From Sporosarcina sp. (GTDB taxonomy: Bacteria > Bacillota > Bacilli > Bacillales_A > Planococcaceae), in NCBI GenBank assembly GCA_026169375.1, contig JAPFCR010000027.1, forward strand, positions 62,001 through 126,000: a stretch of DNA of 64,000 nucleotides. The letters run 5' to 3'. The notes under the pieces are model-generated. The model saw only the letters and a list, made by a program, of their open reading frames with translations. It was not told where the DNA came from and made no database searches. Positions 31,310 to 41,837 of this stretch are shown here, piece after piece (the first letter of the stretch is position 1; the number at the start of each line of letters is the position of its first letter). The translations under genes were made by a program, and so were the position numbers.

Positions 31310-31313
<4 letters not shown>
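30939..31313 (+). CDS. rplX: Ribosomal protein L24, extended form
   Basis: Assembly-initiating 50S protein with a KOW motif. 124 residues, about 20 longer than the 103-residue B. subtilis protein. The N-terminal [20 protein letters not shown] and [20 protein letters not shown] are normal; the extra length is an insertion near residue 90 (around [14 protein letters not shown]) and a charged C-terminal tail [11 protein letters not shown]. Its stop TGA overlaps the rplE TTG start, and the tail codons carry the rplE Shine-Dalgarno. Confidence 0.95.
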
Positions 31314-32054
<741 letters not shown>

Positions 32055-32084
32055 TCCCCTAAATATGGGAAGGAGGTCAATAGA

Positions 32085-32483
32085 ATGACAATGAGTGATC
32101 CGGTAGCAGATATGCTTACACGCATCCGTAACGCGAACATGGTTCGTCACGAGAAGCTGGAAGTACCTGCTTCGAATATGAAAAAAGAAATTGCTGAAAT
32201 CTTAAAGCGTGAAGGTTTTGTAAATGACGTTGAATACGTTAAAGACAACAAGCAAGGTATCATCCGTATTTTCCTAAAATATGGTTCGAACAATGAGCGA
32301 GTGATTACAGGTTTAAAACGTATTTCAAAACCAGGTCTTCGTGTTTATGCACAAACAAATGATGTTCCTAGAGTTTTAAACGGTCTTGGTATCGCCCTCG
32401 TTTCAACATCACAGGGTCTCCTAACAGACAAGGAAGCTCGTGCAAAACAAGTAGGCGGAGAAGTCGTCGCTTACGTGTGGTAA
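32085..32483 (+). CDS. rpsH: Ribosomal protein S8
   Basis: Central-domain 30S assembly protein; in E. coli the repressor of the spc operon. 132 residues. [20 protein letters not shown] start, C-terminal [20 protein letters not shown]. Shine-Dalgarno GGAAGGAGGT. Confidence 0.98.
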   Translation: MTMSDPVADMLTRIRNANMVRHEKLEVPASNMKKEIAEILKREGFVNDVEYVKDNKQGIIRIFLKYGSNNERVITGLKRISKPGLRVYAQTNDVPRVLNGLGIALVSTSQGLLTDKEARAKQVGGEVVAYVW

Positions 32484-32513
32484 TCCTGAACAAATGAATG
32501 GAGGTGCAATTGA

Positions 32514-33053
32514 ATGTCCCGTATTGGAAAAAAGCCTATTGAAGTACCTGCTGACGTAACAGTTACAATTGATGAAACAAACTTCGTTACAGTTAAAGGT
32601 CCTAAAGGCGAGCTTAAAAATCAATTAAATGATGAAATTAAAATCGAGCAAGAAGGTAGCGTGATTACATTAATCCGTCCTTCTGAATCGAAAGAACATC
32701 GTTCGATCCATGGAACGACTCGTTCACTTCTAGATAATATGGTAACAGGTGTTTCAAAAGGGTTTGAACGTTCACTTGAACTTGTTGGGGTAGGTTACCG
32801 TGCACAACTTCAAGGACAGAAACTTATTTTGAACGTAGGTTACTCGCATCCGGTAGAGTTTACACCGGAAGAAGGGATCGAAGTTGAGGTTCCTGAGAAC
32901 ACTAAAATTACAATTCGTGGTATTGACAAAGAACGTGTTGGTGCACTTGCATCGAACATCCGTCAAGTTCGTCCACCAGAGCCATACAAAGGTAAAGGTG
33001 TGCGTTACCAAGGTGAACATGTACGAAGCAAAGAAGGAAAAACTGGTAAATAA
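32514..33053 (+). CDS. rplF: Ribosomal protein L6
   Basis: 50S protein near the sarcin-ricin loop, made of two related domains. 179 residues. [20 protein letters not shown] start and the C-terminal signature [20 protein letters not shown]. Shine-Dalgarno TGGAGGTG. Confidence 0.98.
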   Translation: MSRIGKKPIEVPADVTVTIDETNFVTVKGPKGELKNQLNDEIKIEQEGSVITLIRPSESKEHRSIHGTTRSLLDNMVTGVSKGFERSLELVGVGYRAQLQGQKLILNVGYSHPVEFTPEEGIEVEVPENTKITIRGIDKERVGALASNIRQVRPPEPYKGKGVRYQGEHVRSKEGKTGK

Positions 33054-33087
33054 TGTCGCATAAGGCATTTTGGAAGGAGTGACCACG

Positions 33088-33450
33088 ATGATTACGAAGA
33101 AAAATAAAAACGCTGTTCGTAAAAAGCGTCATTCACGCGTACGTACGAAAGTTAGCGGTACAGCAGCTCGTCCACGTTTAAACATTTTCCGTTCTAACAA
33201 GCATATCTATGCTCAGTTAATCGATGATGTGAGCGGCGTAACAATTGCGAGCGCTTCGACAATGGATCAAGCATTTGAATCTGATGCAAAAGGAACTGCT
33301 GATGCAGCTGCTAAAGTTGGCGAATTAATCGCTAAAAAAGGCGTTGAAAAAGAAGTGAAGTCGGTTGTATTCGACCGTGGCGGTTACCTATTTCACGGCC
33401 GTGTAAAAGCTCTTGCAGACGCTGCACGTGAAAATGGTCTGGAATTTTAA
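33088..33450 (+). CDS. rplR: Ribosomal protein L18
   Basis: 5S rRNA-binding protein of the central protuberance. 120 residues from ATG 33088 ([20 protein letters not shown]), after GGAAGGAGTG; the in-frame ATG 33070 is before the Shine-Dalgarno. [20 protein letters not shown] and [20 protein letters not shown] are the usual blocks. Confidence 0.97.
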   Translation: MITKKNKNAVRKKRHSRVRTKVSGTAARPRLNIFRSNKHIYAQLIDDVSGVTIASASTMDQAFESDAKGTADAAAKVGELIAKKGVEKEVKSVVFDRGGYLFHGRVKALADAARENGLEF

Positions 33451-33472
33451 TTAAGAAGGAGGGACACATTTA

Positions 33473-33973
33473 ATGCGTCGTAATGATCAAAGAAGAAGTG
33501 AGTTTGAAGAACGAGTAGTTACGATTAACCGAGTATCTAAGGTTGTAAAAGGTGGACGTCGTTTCCGCTTCACTGCTCTTGTAGTAGTCGGTGATAAAAA
33601 TGGCCGAGTTGGTTTCGGAACAGGGAAGGCACAAGAAGTTCCAGAGGCTATCCAAAAGGCAATTGAATCTGCTAAGAAGAATTTAATTGAAGTACCAATG
33701 GTTAGAGGAACAACTCCACATGAGATCCTTGGACGTTTCGGAGCAGGTCAAGTTCTTATTAAACCTGCAGCGCCAGGTACAGGGGTTATCGCAGGTGGAC
33801 CTGTCCGTGCTGTACTCGAATTAGCAGGAATTACAGATATTCTATCTAAATCACTAGGTTCAAGCACACCTATTAACATGGTACGTGCAACAATCGAAGG
33901 ATTAGAAAACTTAAAGCGCGCTGAAGATGTAGCGAGCTTACGTGGAAAAACTGTAGAAGAACTGTTAGGTTAA
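33473..33973 (+). CDS. rpsE: Ribosomal protein S5
   Basis: 30S protein at the mRNA entry and decoding fidelity region. 166 residues. N-terminal dsRNA-binding-like domain with [20 protein letters not shown], the spectinomycin-relevant loop in the common form, and [19 protein letters not shown]. Shine-Dalgarno AAGGAGGG. Confidence 0.98.
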   Translation: MRRNDQRRSEFEERVVTINRVSKVVKGGRRFRFTALVVVGDKNGRVGFGTGKAQEVPEAIQKAIESAKKNLIEVPMVRGTTPHEILGRFGAGQVLIKPAAPGTGVIAGGPVRAVLELAGITDILSKSLGSSTPINMVRATIEGLENLKRAEDVASLRGKTVEELLG

Positions 33974-33986
33974 GGGGGGAAAGATG

Positions 33987-34169
33987 ATGGCTAAAAAACT
34001 TGAAATCACCCTTACGAAAAGTGTGATTGGTTCAAAACCAGCACAACGTAAAACAGTAGAAGCTTTAGGACTGAAAAAAATCAACCAGACAGTTGCACAT
34101 GAAGACAATGTTGCAACTCGTGGTATGATTAGTAGAGTGTCTCACTTAGTCACAGTAAACGAATTATAA
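33987..34169 (+). CDS. rpmD: Ribosomal protein L30
   Basis: Small 50S protein. 60 residues from ATG 33987; ATG 33984 is adjacent but closer than ideal to the GGGGGG Shine-Dalgarno at 33974-33979. [20 protein letters not shown] and [14 protein letters not shown] are the family motifs. Confidence 0.96.
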   Translation: MAKKLEITLTKSVIGSKPAQRKTVEALGLKKINQTVAHEDNVATRGMISRVSHLVTVNEL

Positions 34170-34200
34170 TTCCTATTTAAATAAAGGAGGTGCCAATGAA

Positions 34201-34641
34201 ATGAAATTGCACGAAATGAAACCAGCTGTAGGTGCGCGAAAGTCTCGTAAGCGTATCGGTCGTGGTATCGGATCTGGATACGGTAAAACGTCTGGTAAAG
34301 GTCATAAGGGGCAAAATGCTCGTACAGGCGGCGGCGTGCGTCTTGGATTCGAAGGTGGACAAACACCATTGTTCCAGAGACTTCCTAAACGTGGCTTTAC
34401 GAACGTAACTCGTAAAGAATATGCTGTCGTTAATCTTGATAAGTTAAACTTATTTGATGAGGGCACAGAAGTAACACCTGAACTTTTATTAGAATTAGGT
34501 GTTGTGAGCAAAGCGAAATCAGGAATTAAAATTCTTGGTAACGGAAACCTTGAGAAAAAACTAACTGTTAAAGCTCATAAATTTTCTGCTACTGCTAAAG
34601 CAGCTATCGAAAAAGCAGGCGGGCAAACAGAGGTGGTTTAA
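34201..34641 (+). CDS. rplO: Ribosomal protein L15
   Basis: Late-assembly 50S protein. 146 residues. Gly-rich N-terminal extension [20 protein letters not shown] (about 18-37) and [18 protein letters not shown] typical of the family. Its last A overlaps the secY ATG by one base, so L15 and SecY are translationally coupled. Confidence 0.98.
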   Translation: MKLHEMKPAVGARKSRKRIGRGIGSGYGKTSGKGHKGQNARTGGGVRLGFEGGQTPLFQRLPKRGFTNVTRKEYAVVNLDKLNLFDEGTEVTPELLLELGVVSKAKSGIKILGNGNLEKKLTVKAHKFSATAKAAIEKAGGQTEVV

Positions 34642-35930
34642 TGTTTCAGACAATCTCTAACTTTATGCGCGTTAAAGATATCAGAAATAAAATCTTCTTT
34701 ACATTGCTCGTTCTTATTGCTTTTAGATTAGGAGCATTTATACCTGTTCCAGGTGTAGATGCAACTGCATTGCAACAGACTGATCATAGTTTAATTGGGT
34801 TTTTGAACATTTTTGGTGGTGGGGCTCTTGCTAACTTTTCTATATTAGCAATGGGAATTATGCCATACATTACTGCGTCAATCATTATGCAATTATTGCA
34901 GATGGATGTCGTACCTAAATTTGCTGAATGGGCAAAGCAAGGAGATGTCGGAAGACGTAAACTAGCACAGTTTACAAGGTACTTCACAATTGTTCTTGCG
35001 TTCATTCAAGCGACAGCAATGTCATTTGGGTTCAACAGAATGTATGCCGGACTTATTAAAAATGAAAGTATCGCAACCTATGCTGTAATCGCAATTGTAT
35101 TGACAGCAGGTACTGCATTTTTACTTTGGCTTGGGGAAAAGATTACAGAGAAGGGTGTAGGAAATGGTATTTCCATCATTATCTTCGCTGGGATTGTTGC
35201 AGGGATTCCAACTGCAGTTAACCAATACTATGCAACGCAAATTCAAGATGCAGGCGATGCACTTTTTATTAAGTTAGGGATTACTGTTTTATTACTACTT
35301 GTTATTGTAGCAGTAACAGTGGGCGTAATTTATGTACAAGAAGCACTTCGTAAAATACCAGTTCAATATGCAAAACGTGCTACAGGTCGTGGACAAGTGA
35401 CTGCAGGACAGCAAACGCATATGCCTTTGAAACTGAACGCGGCTGGTGTTATTCCGGTAATCTTTGCTGCGGCATTCTTTATAACGCCGCAATCATTGGC
35501 AACGTTTTTCGGAGAGAATAAAGTTACAACAACGATTATTAACGTTTTCGACTATACAAATCCTATTGGGATGGTTATTTACCTAGCGTTAATTATCGCA
35601 TTCACATATTTCTATGCATTTATCCAGGTTAATCCTGAGAATGCTGCTGAAAATTTAAAGAAGCAAGGTGCCTATATTCCTGGGATTCGACCGGGGCAAG
35701 ATACTCAAAATTACTTGACGAGTACTTTGTATAGGTTGACATTTGTTGGGGCAATCTTCCTATCAGTTGTTGCTGTAATGCCTATAATCTTTATTAAATT
35801 AGCGAATCTTCCACAGTCTTTACAAATTGGAGGAACAAGCTTGCTTATCGTTGTTGGAGTTGCACTCGAATCGATGAAACAACTTGAATCACAACTTGTA
35901 AAACGACACTACAAAGGATTTATGAAATAA
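34641..35930 (+). CDS. secY: Preprotein translocase subunit SecY
   Basis: Channel-forming subunit of the Sec translocon; ten transmembrane helices. 429 residues. N-terminal MRVKDIRNKIFFTLLVLIAF, plug and pore region PVPGVDA, the signature LTAGTAFLLWLGEKITEKGV near residue 153, and the cytosolic loop IPVQYAKRATGRGQ that engages SecA and ribosomes (about 233-246). It belongs to the spc operon between rplO and adk. Confidence 0.98.
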   Translation: MFQTISNFMRVKDIRNKIFFTLLVLIAFRLGAFIPVPGVDATALQQTDHSLIGFLNIFGGGALANFSILAMGIMPYITASIIMQLLQMDVVPKFAEWAKQGDVGRRKLAQFTRYFTIVLAFIQATAMSFGFNRMYAGLIKNESIATYAVIAIVLTAGTAFLLWLGEKITEKGVGNGISIIIFAGIVAGIPTAVNQYYATQIQDAGDALFIKLGITVLLLLVIVAVTVGVIYVQEALRKIPVQYAKRATGRGQVTAGQQTHMPLKLNAAGVIPVIFAAAFFITPQSLATFFGENKVTTTIINVFDYTNPIGMVIYLALIIAFTYFYAFIQVNPENAAENLKKQGAYIPGIRPGQDTQNYLTSTLYRLTFVGAIFLSVVAVMPIIFIKLANLPQSLQIGGTSLLIVVGVALESMKQLESQLVKRHYKGFMK

Positions 35931-35962
35931 ACTTCTTAATTGAAGAAAAGTGTGGAGGCTAA

Positions 35963-36622
<660 letters not shown>

Positions 36623-36661
36623 GCCTTTCCGGGCACATGCAGTCATGGTAGCTTTTCTTTC

Positions 36662-37052
36662 TTGAATGAGATGAGAGGAACTATGAAGCAGCATGTGAAT
36701 GCTATACGGAAAGGGCATTTCACACAAAGAGCTGCAAAAGCATATGATGCCCGGCATAAGAATTGCTGGAGTTCTGCGAGACGTATTGGTTCTGAATTTC
36801 TTATGTTTATCATGAGGAAGGAACTGTCATAACGTAACTTAGGGGCTCATGTAAGGCACTCTGGACGGTCGTGTTCCATTCCGGTGCGATTAGTGAATTT
36901 TTTGTAGTTTAATCTGCAAAAATGATGACCTCCGGGAACAAATATGGCAGACGTCTTTCGAACATCACTCTTGCGTTCCAGACATATGTTGAATAAGCTT
37001 TAAAGGCAACAAATGCCGATGGATGGTTAAGAACCTTTATTGATGATATAGA
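36662..37052 (+). pseudogene. map: Decayed methionine aminopeptidase gene (map)
   Basis: The 442 bases between adk and infA have no intact frame, but fragments in consistent order resemble type I Map. LNEMRG (from 36662) matches the EIMREAG region, GKGISHKELQKHMMPGI (36711-36761) matches the segment with ALTHQELKKHIKPGI, and RRIGSEFL matches DEIAERFI. HMLNK (36983-36997) matches EPMLNK, and KATNADGWL followed by FIDD (37003-37044) matches KTLADGW...VD. The pieces lie in different frames, separated by frameshifts, stops and deletions; 390 bases remain of about 745. Position is exactly that of map in Bacilli. The alignments are from memory of the family, so this is strong but not proven. Confidence 0.7.
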
Positions 37053-37067
37053 AGGGAGACAGGAATG

Positions 37068-37286
37068 ATGGCGAAAGACGATGTAATTGAAGTCGAAGGA
37101 ACTGTAGTTGAAACGTTGCCGAACGCGATGTTTAAAGTAGAGTTAGAAAATGGTCATACGGTGCTTGCACATGTTTCAGGCAAAATTCGTATGCACTTTA
37201 TTCGTATTCTACCTGGCGACAAAGTAACTATGGAACTTTCGCCTTACGATTTAACACGCGGTCGAATTACGTACCGTTTCAAATAA
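37068..37286 (+). CDS. infA: Translation initiation factor IF-1
   Basis: OB-fold factor that occupies the 30S A site during initiation. 72 residues, canonical [20 protein letters not shown] start at ATG 37068 (ATG 37065 adds one Met). [20 protein letters not shown] and the C-terminal RGRITYRFK are standard. Shine-Dalgarno AGGGAGACAGG. Confidence 0.97.
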   Translation: MAKDDVIEVEGTVVETLPNAMFKVELENGHTVLAHVSGKIRMHFIRILPGDKVTMELSPYDLTRGRITYRFK

Positions 37287-37323
37287 ACTTTTGCACTCCG
37301 GAATATGAAGGAGGTTGTGTAAG

Positions 37324-37437
37324 ATGAAAGTTAGAGCATCTGTAAAACCGATCTGTGAAAAATGTAAAATTATTCGCAGACGTGGGCGAGTAATGGTAAT
37401 CTGTGAAAATCCAAAACATAAACAAAGACAAGGTTAA
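37324..37437 (+). CDS. rpmJ: Ribosomal protein L36, zinc-binding type
   Basis: Smallest 50S protein, 37 residues: [14 protein letters not shown] start and a zinc site Cys11-x2-Cys14, Cys27, His32 (CENPKH). ATG 37324 follows AGGAGGTTGTGTAAG. Sits between infA and rpsM as in all Bacilli. Confidence 0.97.
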   Translation: MKVRASVKPICEKCKIIRRRGRVMVICENPKHKQRQG

Positions 37438-37461
37438 TTTAAAAGGAGGTGCACAATCTTT

Positions 37462-37818
37462 ATGGCACGTATAGCTGGTGTAGACATTCCGCGCGAAAAG
37501 CGCATTGTTATCTCATTAACATATGTTTTCGGAATCGGTAAATCGACTGCGAAAAACATCTTAGAAGCTGCTGATGTATCTGAAGACACGCGTGTACGTG
37601 ATTTAACGGATGCAGAGCTAGATAAGATCCGTACAGAAGTTGACAAATTAAGAGTTGAAGGTGACCTTCGCCGTGAAACGTCATTAAATATTAAACGTTT
37701 AATGGAAATTGGAAGTTTCCGTGGTATGCGTCATCGTCGTGGACTTCCAGTACGAGGACAAAACACGAAAAACAACGCACGTACTCGTAAGGGTGCTAAG
37801 CGCGCAGTAAGAAAATAA
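37462..37818 (+). CDS. rpsM: Ribosomal protein S13
   Basis: 30S head protein bridging to L5. 118 residues, slightly shorter than the 121 of B. subtilis at the C-terminus. [20 protein letters not shown] start; [21 protein letters not shown]-terminal rRNA-binding block. Confidence 0.98.
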   Translation: MARIAGVDIPREKRIVISLTYVFGIGKSTAKNILEAADVSEDTRVRDLTDAELDKIRTEVDKLRVEGDLRRETSLNIKRLMEIGSFRGMRHRRGLPVRGQNTKNNARTRKGAKRAVRK

Positions 37819-37847
37819 TAGATAGATAAAGGAGGTTTCTTCTTAAC

Positions 37848-38237
37848 ATGGCAAAAAGACAAGCTACAAATAGACGTCGCGTGAAAAAGAATATCGAAAA
37901 CGGTATTGCACATATCCGTTCGACGTTTAACAATACAATTGTTACAATTACAGACATGCAAGGGAATGCATTATCATGGTCAAGTGCTGGAGCATTAGGC
38001 TTTAGAGGTTCCCGTAAGTCAACTCCATTCGCTGCTCAAATGGCTGCAGAAACTGCTGCTAAAACAGCAATGGAACACGGACTGAAAAACTTAGAAGTAA
38101 CTGTTAAAGGACCTGGTGCTGGTCGTGAAGCGGCAATTCGTTCATTACAAGCTGCTGGACTTGAAGTAACAGCTATTCGTGACGTAACACCGGTACCGCA
38201 TAACGGATGCCGTCCACCAAAACGTCGTCGTGTATAA
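37848..38237 (+). CDS. rpsK: Ribosomal protein S11
   Basis: 30S platform protein. 129 residues. [19 protein letters not shown] and the C-terminal [18 protein letters not shown] are canonical. Shine-Dalgarno AAAGGAGG. Followed by a 137-base gap before rpoA that may hold an internal promoter. Confidence 0.98.
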   Translation: MAKRQATNRRRVKKNIENGIAHIRSTFNNTIVTITDMQGNALSWSSAGALGFRGSRKSTPFAAQMAAETAAKTAMEHGLKNLEVTVKGPGAGREAAIRSLQAAGLEVTAIRDVTPVPHNGCRPPKRRRV

Positions 38238-38289
38238 TAATGGCTTGCACTCCATTTGATTGAGAAACATAATTTTTGTCAAAGATGTA

Positions 38290-38317
38290 TTGTATGATAG
38301 AAATTTACTGCTATAAA
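38290..38317 (+). promoter_or_regulatory. Possible internal promoter before rpoA
   Basis: TTGTAT (38290-38295), 16 bases, TATAAA (38312-38317). The wider than usual rpsK-rpoA gap supports it, but the match is only moderate. Confidence 0.35.
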
Positions 38318-38374
38318 AATCGATTTCAATATGGAACGGCCAGTTAATACGACGTTTCGAAGGAGGGTAAACGA

Positions 38375-39319
38375 ATGATCGAAATTGAGAAACCGAAGAT
38401 AGAGACAGTAGAAGTTAGCGAAGATTCCAAGTTTGGAAAGTTTATCATTGAACCGTTAGAACGTGGATATGGGAATACTTTAGGGAATTCTTTACGCCGT
38501 ATTCTTCTCTCCTCGTTACCAGGAGCAGCTGTAACTTCAATTCAAATTGACGGGGTACTTCACGAATTTTCAGCAATTGAAGGTGTCGTTGAAGATGTCG
38601 CATCTATTGTTTTGAATGTGAAAAAACTTGCACTCAAAATCTATTCCGACGAAGAGAAGGTCATTGAGATAGATGTAAAAGGTGAAGGTGTTGTAACTGC
38701 AGCTGATATTACACATGACAGCGATGTCGAAATTCTCAACCCGGATTTGAAAATTGCTACACTAGGTAAGAATGGACATTTACGTATGCGTATGTATGCA
38801 ATGCGTGGTCGTGGATATGCACCTGCGGAGATGAACAAACGTGATGATCTTGCAATTGGTGTAATTCCAGTTGACTCGATTTACACGCCGGTTTCACGCG
38901 TAAACTTCCAAGTGGAAAACACTCGAGTAGGACAATTAACACATTTTGATAAGTTAACATTAGATGTTACGACAAATGGTAGTATTGGACCAAAAGAAGC
39001 TGTCGCACTCGGAGCAAAAATCCTCACTGAGCATTTAAATCTATTCGTAAATATGACAGACGAAGCGCAAGAAGCTGAGATTATGGTAGAAAAAGAAGAA
39101 GATCAGATTGAAAAAGTATTGGAAATGACAATTGAAGAACTTGATCTTTCTGTTCGTTCTTATAACTGTCTAAAGCGTGCGGGTATTAATACTGTTCATG
39201 AACTATCGAATAAAACTGAAGCAGAAATGATGAAGGTACGAAATCTTGGTCGCAAATCACTTGATGAAGTGAGGGCGAAGCTATCTGAACTTAACCTAGA
39301 GTTAAGAACGGAAGATTAA
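38375..39319 (+). CDS. rpoA: RNA polymerase alpha subunit
   Basis: Dimerises to scaffold RNA polymerase; the C-terminal domain binds UP elements and regulators. 314 residues. N-terminal domain with [20 protein letters not shown] (about 21-40) and [17 protein letters not shown]-terminal domain with [20 protein letters not shown] (about 251-270) and [12 protein letters not shown]. Shine-Dalgarno GGAGGG. Confidence 0.98.
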   Translation: MIEIEKPKIETVEVSEDSKFGKFIIEPLERGYGNTLGNSLRRILLSSLPGAAVTSIQIDGVLHEFSAIEGVVEDVASIVLNVKKLALKIYSDEEKVIEIDVKGEGVVTAADITHDSDVEILNPDLKIATLGKNGHLRMRMYAMRGRGYAPAEMNKRDDLAIGVIPVDSIYTPVSRVNFQVENTRVGQLTHFDKLTLDVTTNGSIGPKEAVALGAKILTEHLNLFVNMTDEAQEAEIMVEKEEDQIEKVLEMTIEELDLSVRSYNCLKRAGINTVHELSNKTEAEMMKVRNLGRKSLDEVRAKLSELNLELRTED

Positions 39320-39350
39320 GTTACCTCATAGGTTGAAGGAGGGAAATTTT

Positions 39351-39731
39351 ATGGCATACAGAAAATTAGGACGTACGAGTTCACAGCGTAAAGCATTACT
39401 TCGTGACCTAACAACTGACTTAATCGTAAACGAGCGTATTGAAACAACAGAAGCACGTGCGAAAGAGTTACGTTCGGTTGTCGAAAAAATGATTACTCTT
39501 GGTAAACGCGGTGATCTACACGCACGTCGCCAAGCAGCACAATTCATGCGTCGCGATTATACTGTGACTGAAAATGAAGATGGCAAAGAAGTTCAAACAT
39601 ATGCAATTCAAAAACTTTTTGATGATGTTGCACCACGTTATGAAGAGCGTCAGGGTGGATACACACGCATCATGAAGAAAGGTCCTCGTCGTGGAGACGG
39701 AGCACCTGTTGTTGTAATTGAACTTGTGTAA
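39351..39731 (+). CDS. rplQ: Ribosomal protein L17
   Basis: 50S protein near the tunnel exit; last gene of the alpha operon. 126 residues from ATG 39351, after GAAGGAGGG; the upstream in-frame ATG 39333 has no binding site. [20 protein letters not shown] and the C-terminal [18 protein letters not shown] are standard. Terminator follows. Confidence 0.98.
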   Translation: MAYRKLGRTSSQRKALLRDLTTDLIVNERIETTEARAKELRSVVEKMITLGKRGDLHARRQAAQFMRRDYTVTENEDGKEVQTYAIQKLFDDVAPRYEERQGGYTRIMKKGPRRGDGAPVVVIELV

Positions 39732-39744
39732 TTGATTAACTTTT

Positions 39745-39786
39745 AGGGTGTGTCCGGCATGCAAATGTTTGTCCACACCCTTTTTA
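39745..39786 (+). terminator. Terminator of the alpha operon
   Basis: AGGGTGTG (39745-39752) pairs with CACACCCT (39774-39781), followed by TTTTAAAA. Confidence 0.8.
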
Positions 39787-39989
39787 AAAATTTAAATTTA
39801 ATTTAGTAATGAAAAATGGCTGAATAGCTAGTGCCCAAATAACGATACATAAAGATTATCTAGCATTCGGATAGAGCAATGCGATTGTTAGAATAATTTA
39901 TGTTTTATTAATTGGACACAATATATTTGATTTATACGACAATTTAAAGCTGAGTGTTACGATCGATGAATATTTTTATTTTTTCGGTC

Positions 39990-40083
39990 TAGCTCTACGT
40001 ACCTCATCCGCTCTATCGGATTGAGCCCCGATATTGTGAATAGCTAATGCGCGTTTCTTAGGATGAGGTGCGCGCTTTTTTTA
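39990..40083 (+). promoter_or_regulatory. Candidate attenuator leader of ecfA1-ecfA2-ecfT
   Basis: In the 412-base gap after rplQ, ACCTCATCC (40001-40009) is perfectly complementary to GGATGAGGT (40061-40069). Enclosed is a hairpin TATCGG (40014-40019) with CCGATA (40028-40033). The strand GCGCG (40049-40053) can instead pair with CGCGC (40071-40075), directly followed by a run of seven Ts, a terminator. The two long helices interleave, so they are mutually exclusive, the layout of an antiterminator/terminator switch. It matches no riboswitch class I recognise. The AT-rich stretch 39787-39989 shows no clear promoter (TTGTTA at 39885 is one -35 candidate). Confidence 0.55.
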
Positions 40084-40143
40084 TTTTTAAAAATAATATT
40101 CGTTGTAGGACAATATGAATTTAGCTTGATGGAGGTGAAGGCA

Positions 40144-40992
40144 GTGAAGGAACTCTTATCTGTACAACAAGTTTCTTTTACCTATCCAACCGAAGATCAA
40201 TCATCAACGAGAAGAGCAGTCAATGACGTCTCTTTTACGATTAATGACGGTGAATGGATTGCAATTGTAGGTCATAATGGTTCAGGGAAATCGACACTTG
40301 CTAAATTAATGATAGGACTTTTATTTCCAGATGAAGGGAATATACATTTATTCTTAGAAAAAATGACAGATGAGAATATATGGAAGATGCGCTCTGAAAT
40401 GGGGATTGTCTTTCAAAATCCAGATAATCAGTTTGTCGGGTCAACCGTTCAAGACGATGTTGCTTTTGCGTTAGAAAATAAAGGGGTCCCATTTGAAGAG
40501 ATGGTTAAAGTTGTTCATGAATCATTAGAACTTGTGAATATGGAAGGTTTTTTGAATCACGAGCCTCATCATTTATCGGGTGGACAAAAACAACGTGTTG
40601 CGATTGCAGGTGCTTTAGCACTTAAACCCAAACTCCTCATTTTGGATGAAGCGACGTCGATGCTTGATCCACAAGGAAGAGAAGAAGTTATTCGAATCGT
40701 TTCGGAGTTGAAAGAAACAACGAATTTAACAGTAATTTCGATTACACATGATTTGGAAGAAGCACGACTAGCAGATCGAATCATTGTGATGAATGAAGGA
40801 AAAGTACTTGATATTGGTACACCTAAAGAAGTTTTTACAAAGAAAAATACGTTATCCTCGATTGGACTAGACATCCCATATGCGATGAATCTATCAAATT
40901 TAATTCGTCAAAAGGGATTGGATTTAGTCGGGGAACATATGACAGAAGAAGAATTGGTGAATGAATTATGGACATCTCACTTCAACAAGTAG
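40144..40992 (+). CDS. ecfA1: ECF transporter ATPase A1 (CbiO-type)
   Basis: One of two ATPases energising the shared ECF module used by several vitamin-uptake S-components. 282 residues from GTG 40144, placed by GGAGGTGA (40131-40138); the longer frame from 40063 starts within the attenuator. Walker A GHNGSGKST (about 42-50), Q-loop FQNPDNQF, signature LSGGQKQR (about 145-152), Walker B LLILDEATS, H-loop ITHD. Overlaps ecfA2 by 25 bases. S-components are not encoded in the window. Confidence 0.95.
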   Translation: MKELLSVQQVSFTYPTEDQSSTRRAVNDVSFTINDGEWIAIVGHNGSGKSTLAKLMIGLLFPDEGNIHLFLEKMTDENIWKMRSEMGIVFQNPDNQFVGSTVQDDVAFALENKGVPFEEMVKVVHESLELVNMEGFLNHEPHHLSGGQKQRVAIAGALALKPKLLILDEATSMLDPQGREEVIRIVSELKETTNLTVISITHDLEEARLADRIIVMNEGKVLDIGTPKEVFTKKNTLSSIGLDIPYAMNLSNLIRQKGLDLVGEHMTEEELVNELWTSHFNK

Positions 40993-41837
40993 GGTATTTA
41001 TACGGGAAAGATACGCCGTTTGAAAAGAGAGCCTTGCAAGAAGTAGATGTAACGATTGAATCCGGTTCTTATACGGCGATTATCGGTCATACAGGTTCAG
41101 GAAAGTCTACGCTCCTTATGCATTTAAATGGGCTTTTAAGACCATCAGAAGGTGTTGTGAAAGTTGGAGATCTTGAGATTCATCGAAAGACGAAAGCAAA
41201 AGCTTTAAGAAGTATTCGCCGGCGTGTTGGAATTGTTTTTCAATTTCCAGAGCATCAATTATTTGAAGAGACTGTTCTTAAAGATATTATGTTCGGTCCG
41301 ATTAACTTTGGTGTGGAAGAAGACGTTGCAGAGAAAAGAGCTTATGAGTTAATCAGCTTGCTCGGATTGCCAAAAGAAGTGGCTCATAAATCTCCTTTCG
41401 ACCTGTCAGGAGGGCAAATGAGACGTGTTGCGATTGCCGGCGTATTAGCTTTCAATCCATCTATCCTCGTGTTAGATGAGCCAACAGCAGGATTAGACCC
41501 GCGTGGCCGGCATGAGATTATGGAATTATTTCAAGTGCTGCATGAAAAAGAAAATCTCACAACGATTCTCGTTACACATAGTATGGATGATGCTGCAAAA
41601 TATGCAGATCAAGTTGTTGTTATGCACGATGGCACATCTGTGATGCATGGAACACCTGAAGAAGTATTTAGTGACGAAGAGAAATTACAGTCTTACCGAT
41701 TAGGACTTCCGAAAACGGTTAAATTTCAACAAGATATTGAAAAGTTAATCGGTCGAACTTTACCTGGTCTTGCTTTAACGGAAGAACAGCTGGCTGAAAT
41801 GATCGTAGCGGCAGTAGAGGAGGATCCGTCATGTTAG
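40968..41837 (+). CDS. ecfA2: ECF transporter ATPase A2
   Basis: Second ATPase of the heterodimer. 289 residues. Walker A GHTGSGKST (about 40-48), Q-loop FQFPEHQLF, signature LSGGQMRR (about 146-153), Walker B ILVLDEPTAGLDP, H-loop VTHS. ATG 40968 lies inside ecfA1 and the 3' end overlaps ecfT by seven bases, so all three subunits are translationally coupled. Confidence 0.95.
   Translation: MDISLQQVGYLYGKDTPFEKRALQEVDVTIESGSYTAIIGHTGSGKSTLLMHLNGLLRPSEGVVKVGDLEIHRKTKAKALRSIRRRVGIVFQFPEHQLFEETVLKDIMFGPINFGVEEDVAEKRAYELISLLGLPKEVAHKSPFDLSGGQMRRVAIAGVLAFNPSILVLDEPTAGLDPRGRHEIMELFQVLHEKENLTTILVTHSMDDAAKYADQVVVMHDGTSVMHGTPEEVFSDEEKLQSYRLGLPKTVKFQQDIEKLIGRTLPGLALTEEQLAEMIVAAVEEDPSC

Noticed and set aside
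36683..36832. 49-codon basic open frame between adk and infA
   Set aside because: Its frame only in part coincides with Map-like similarity (RRIGSEFL); the region is better explained as a decayed map gene than as a new small protein.
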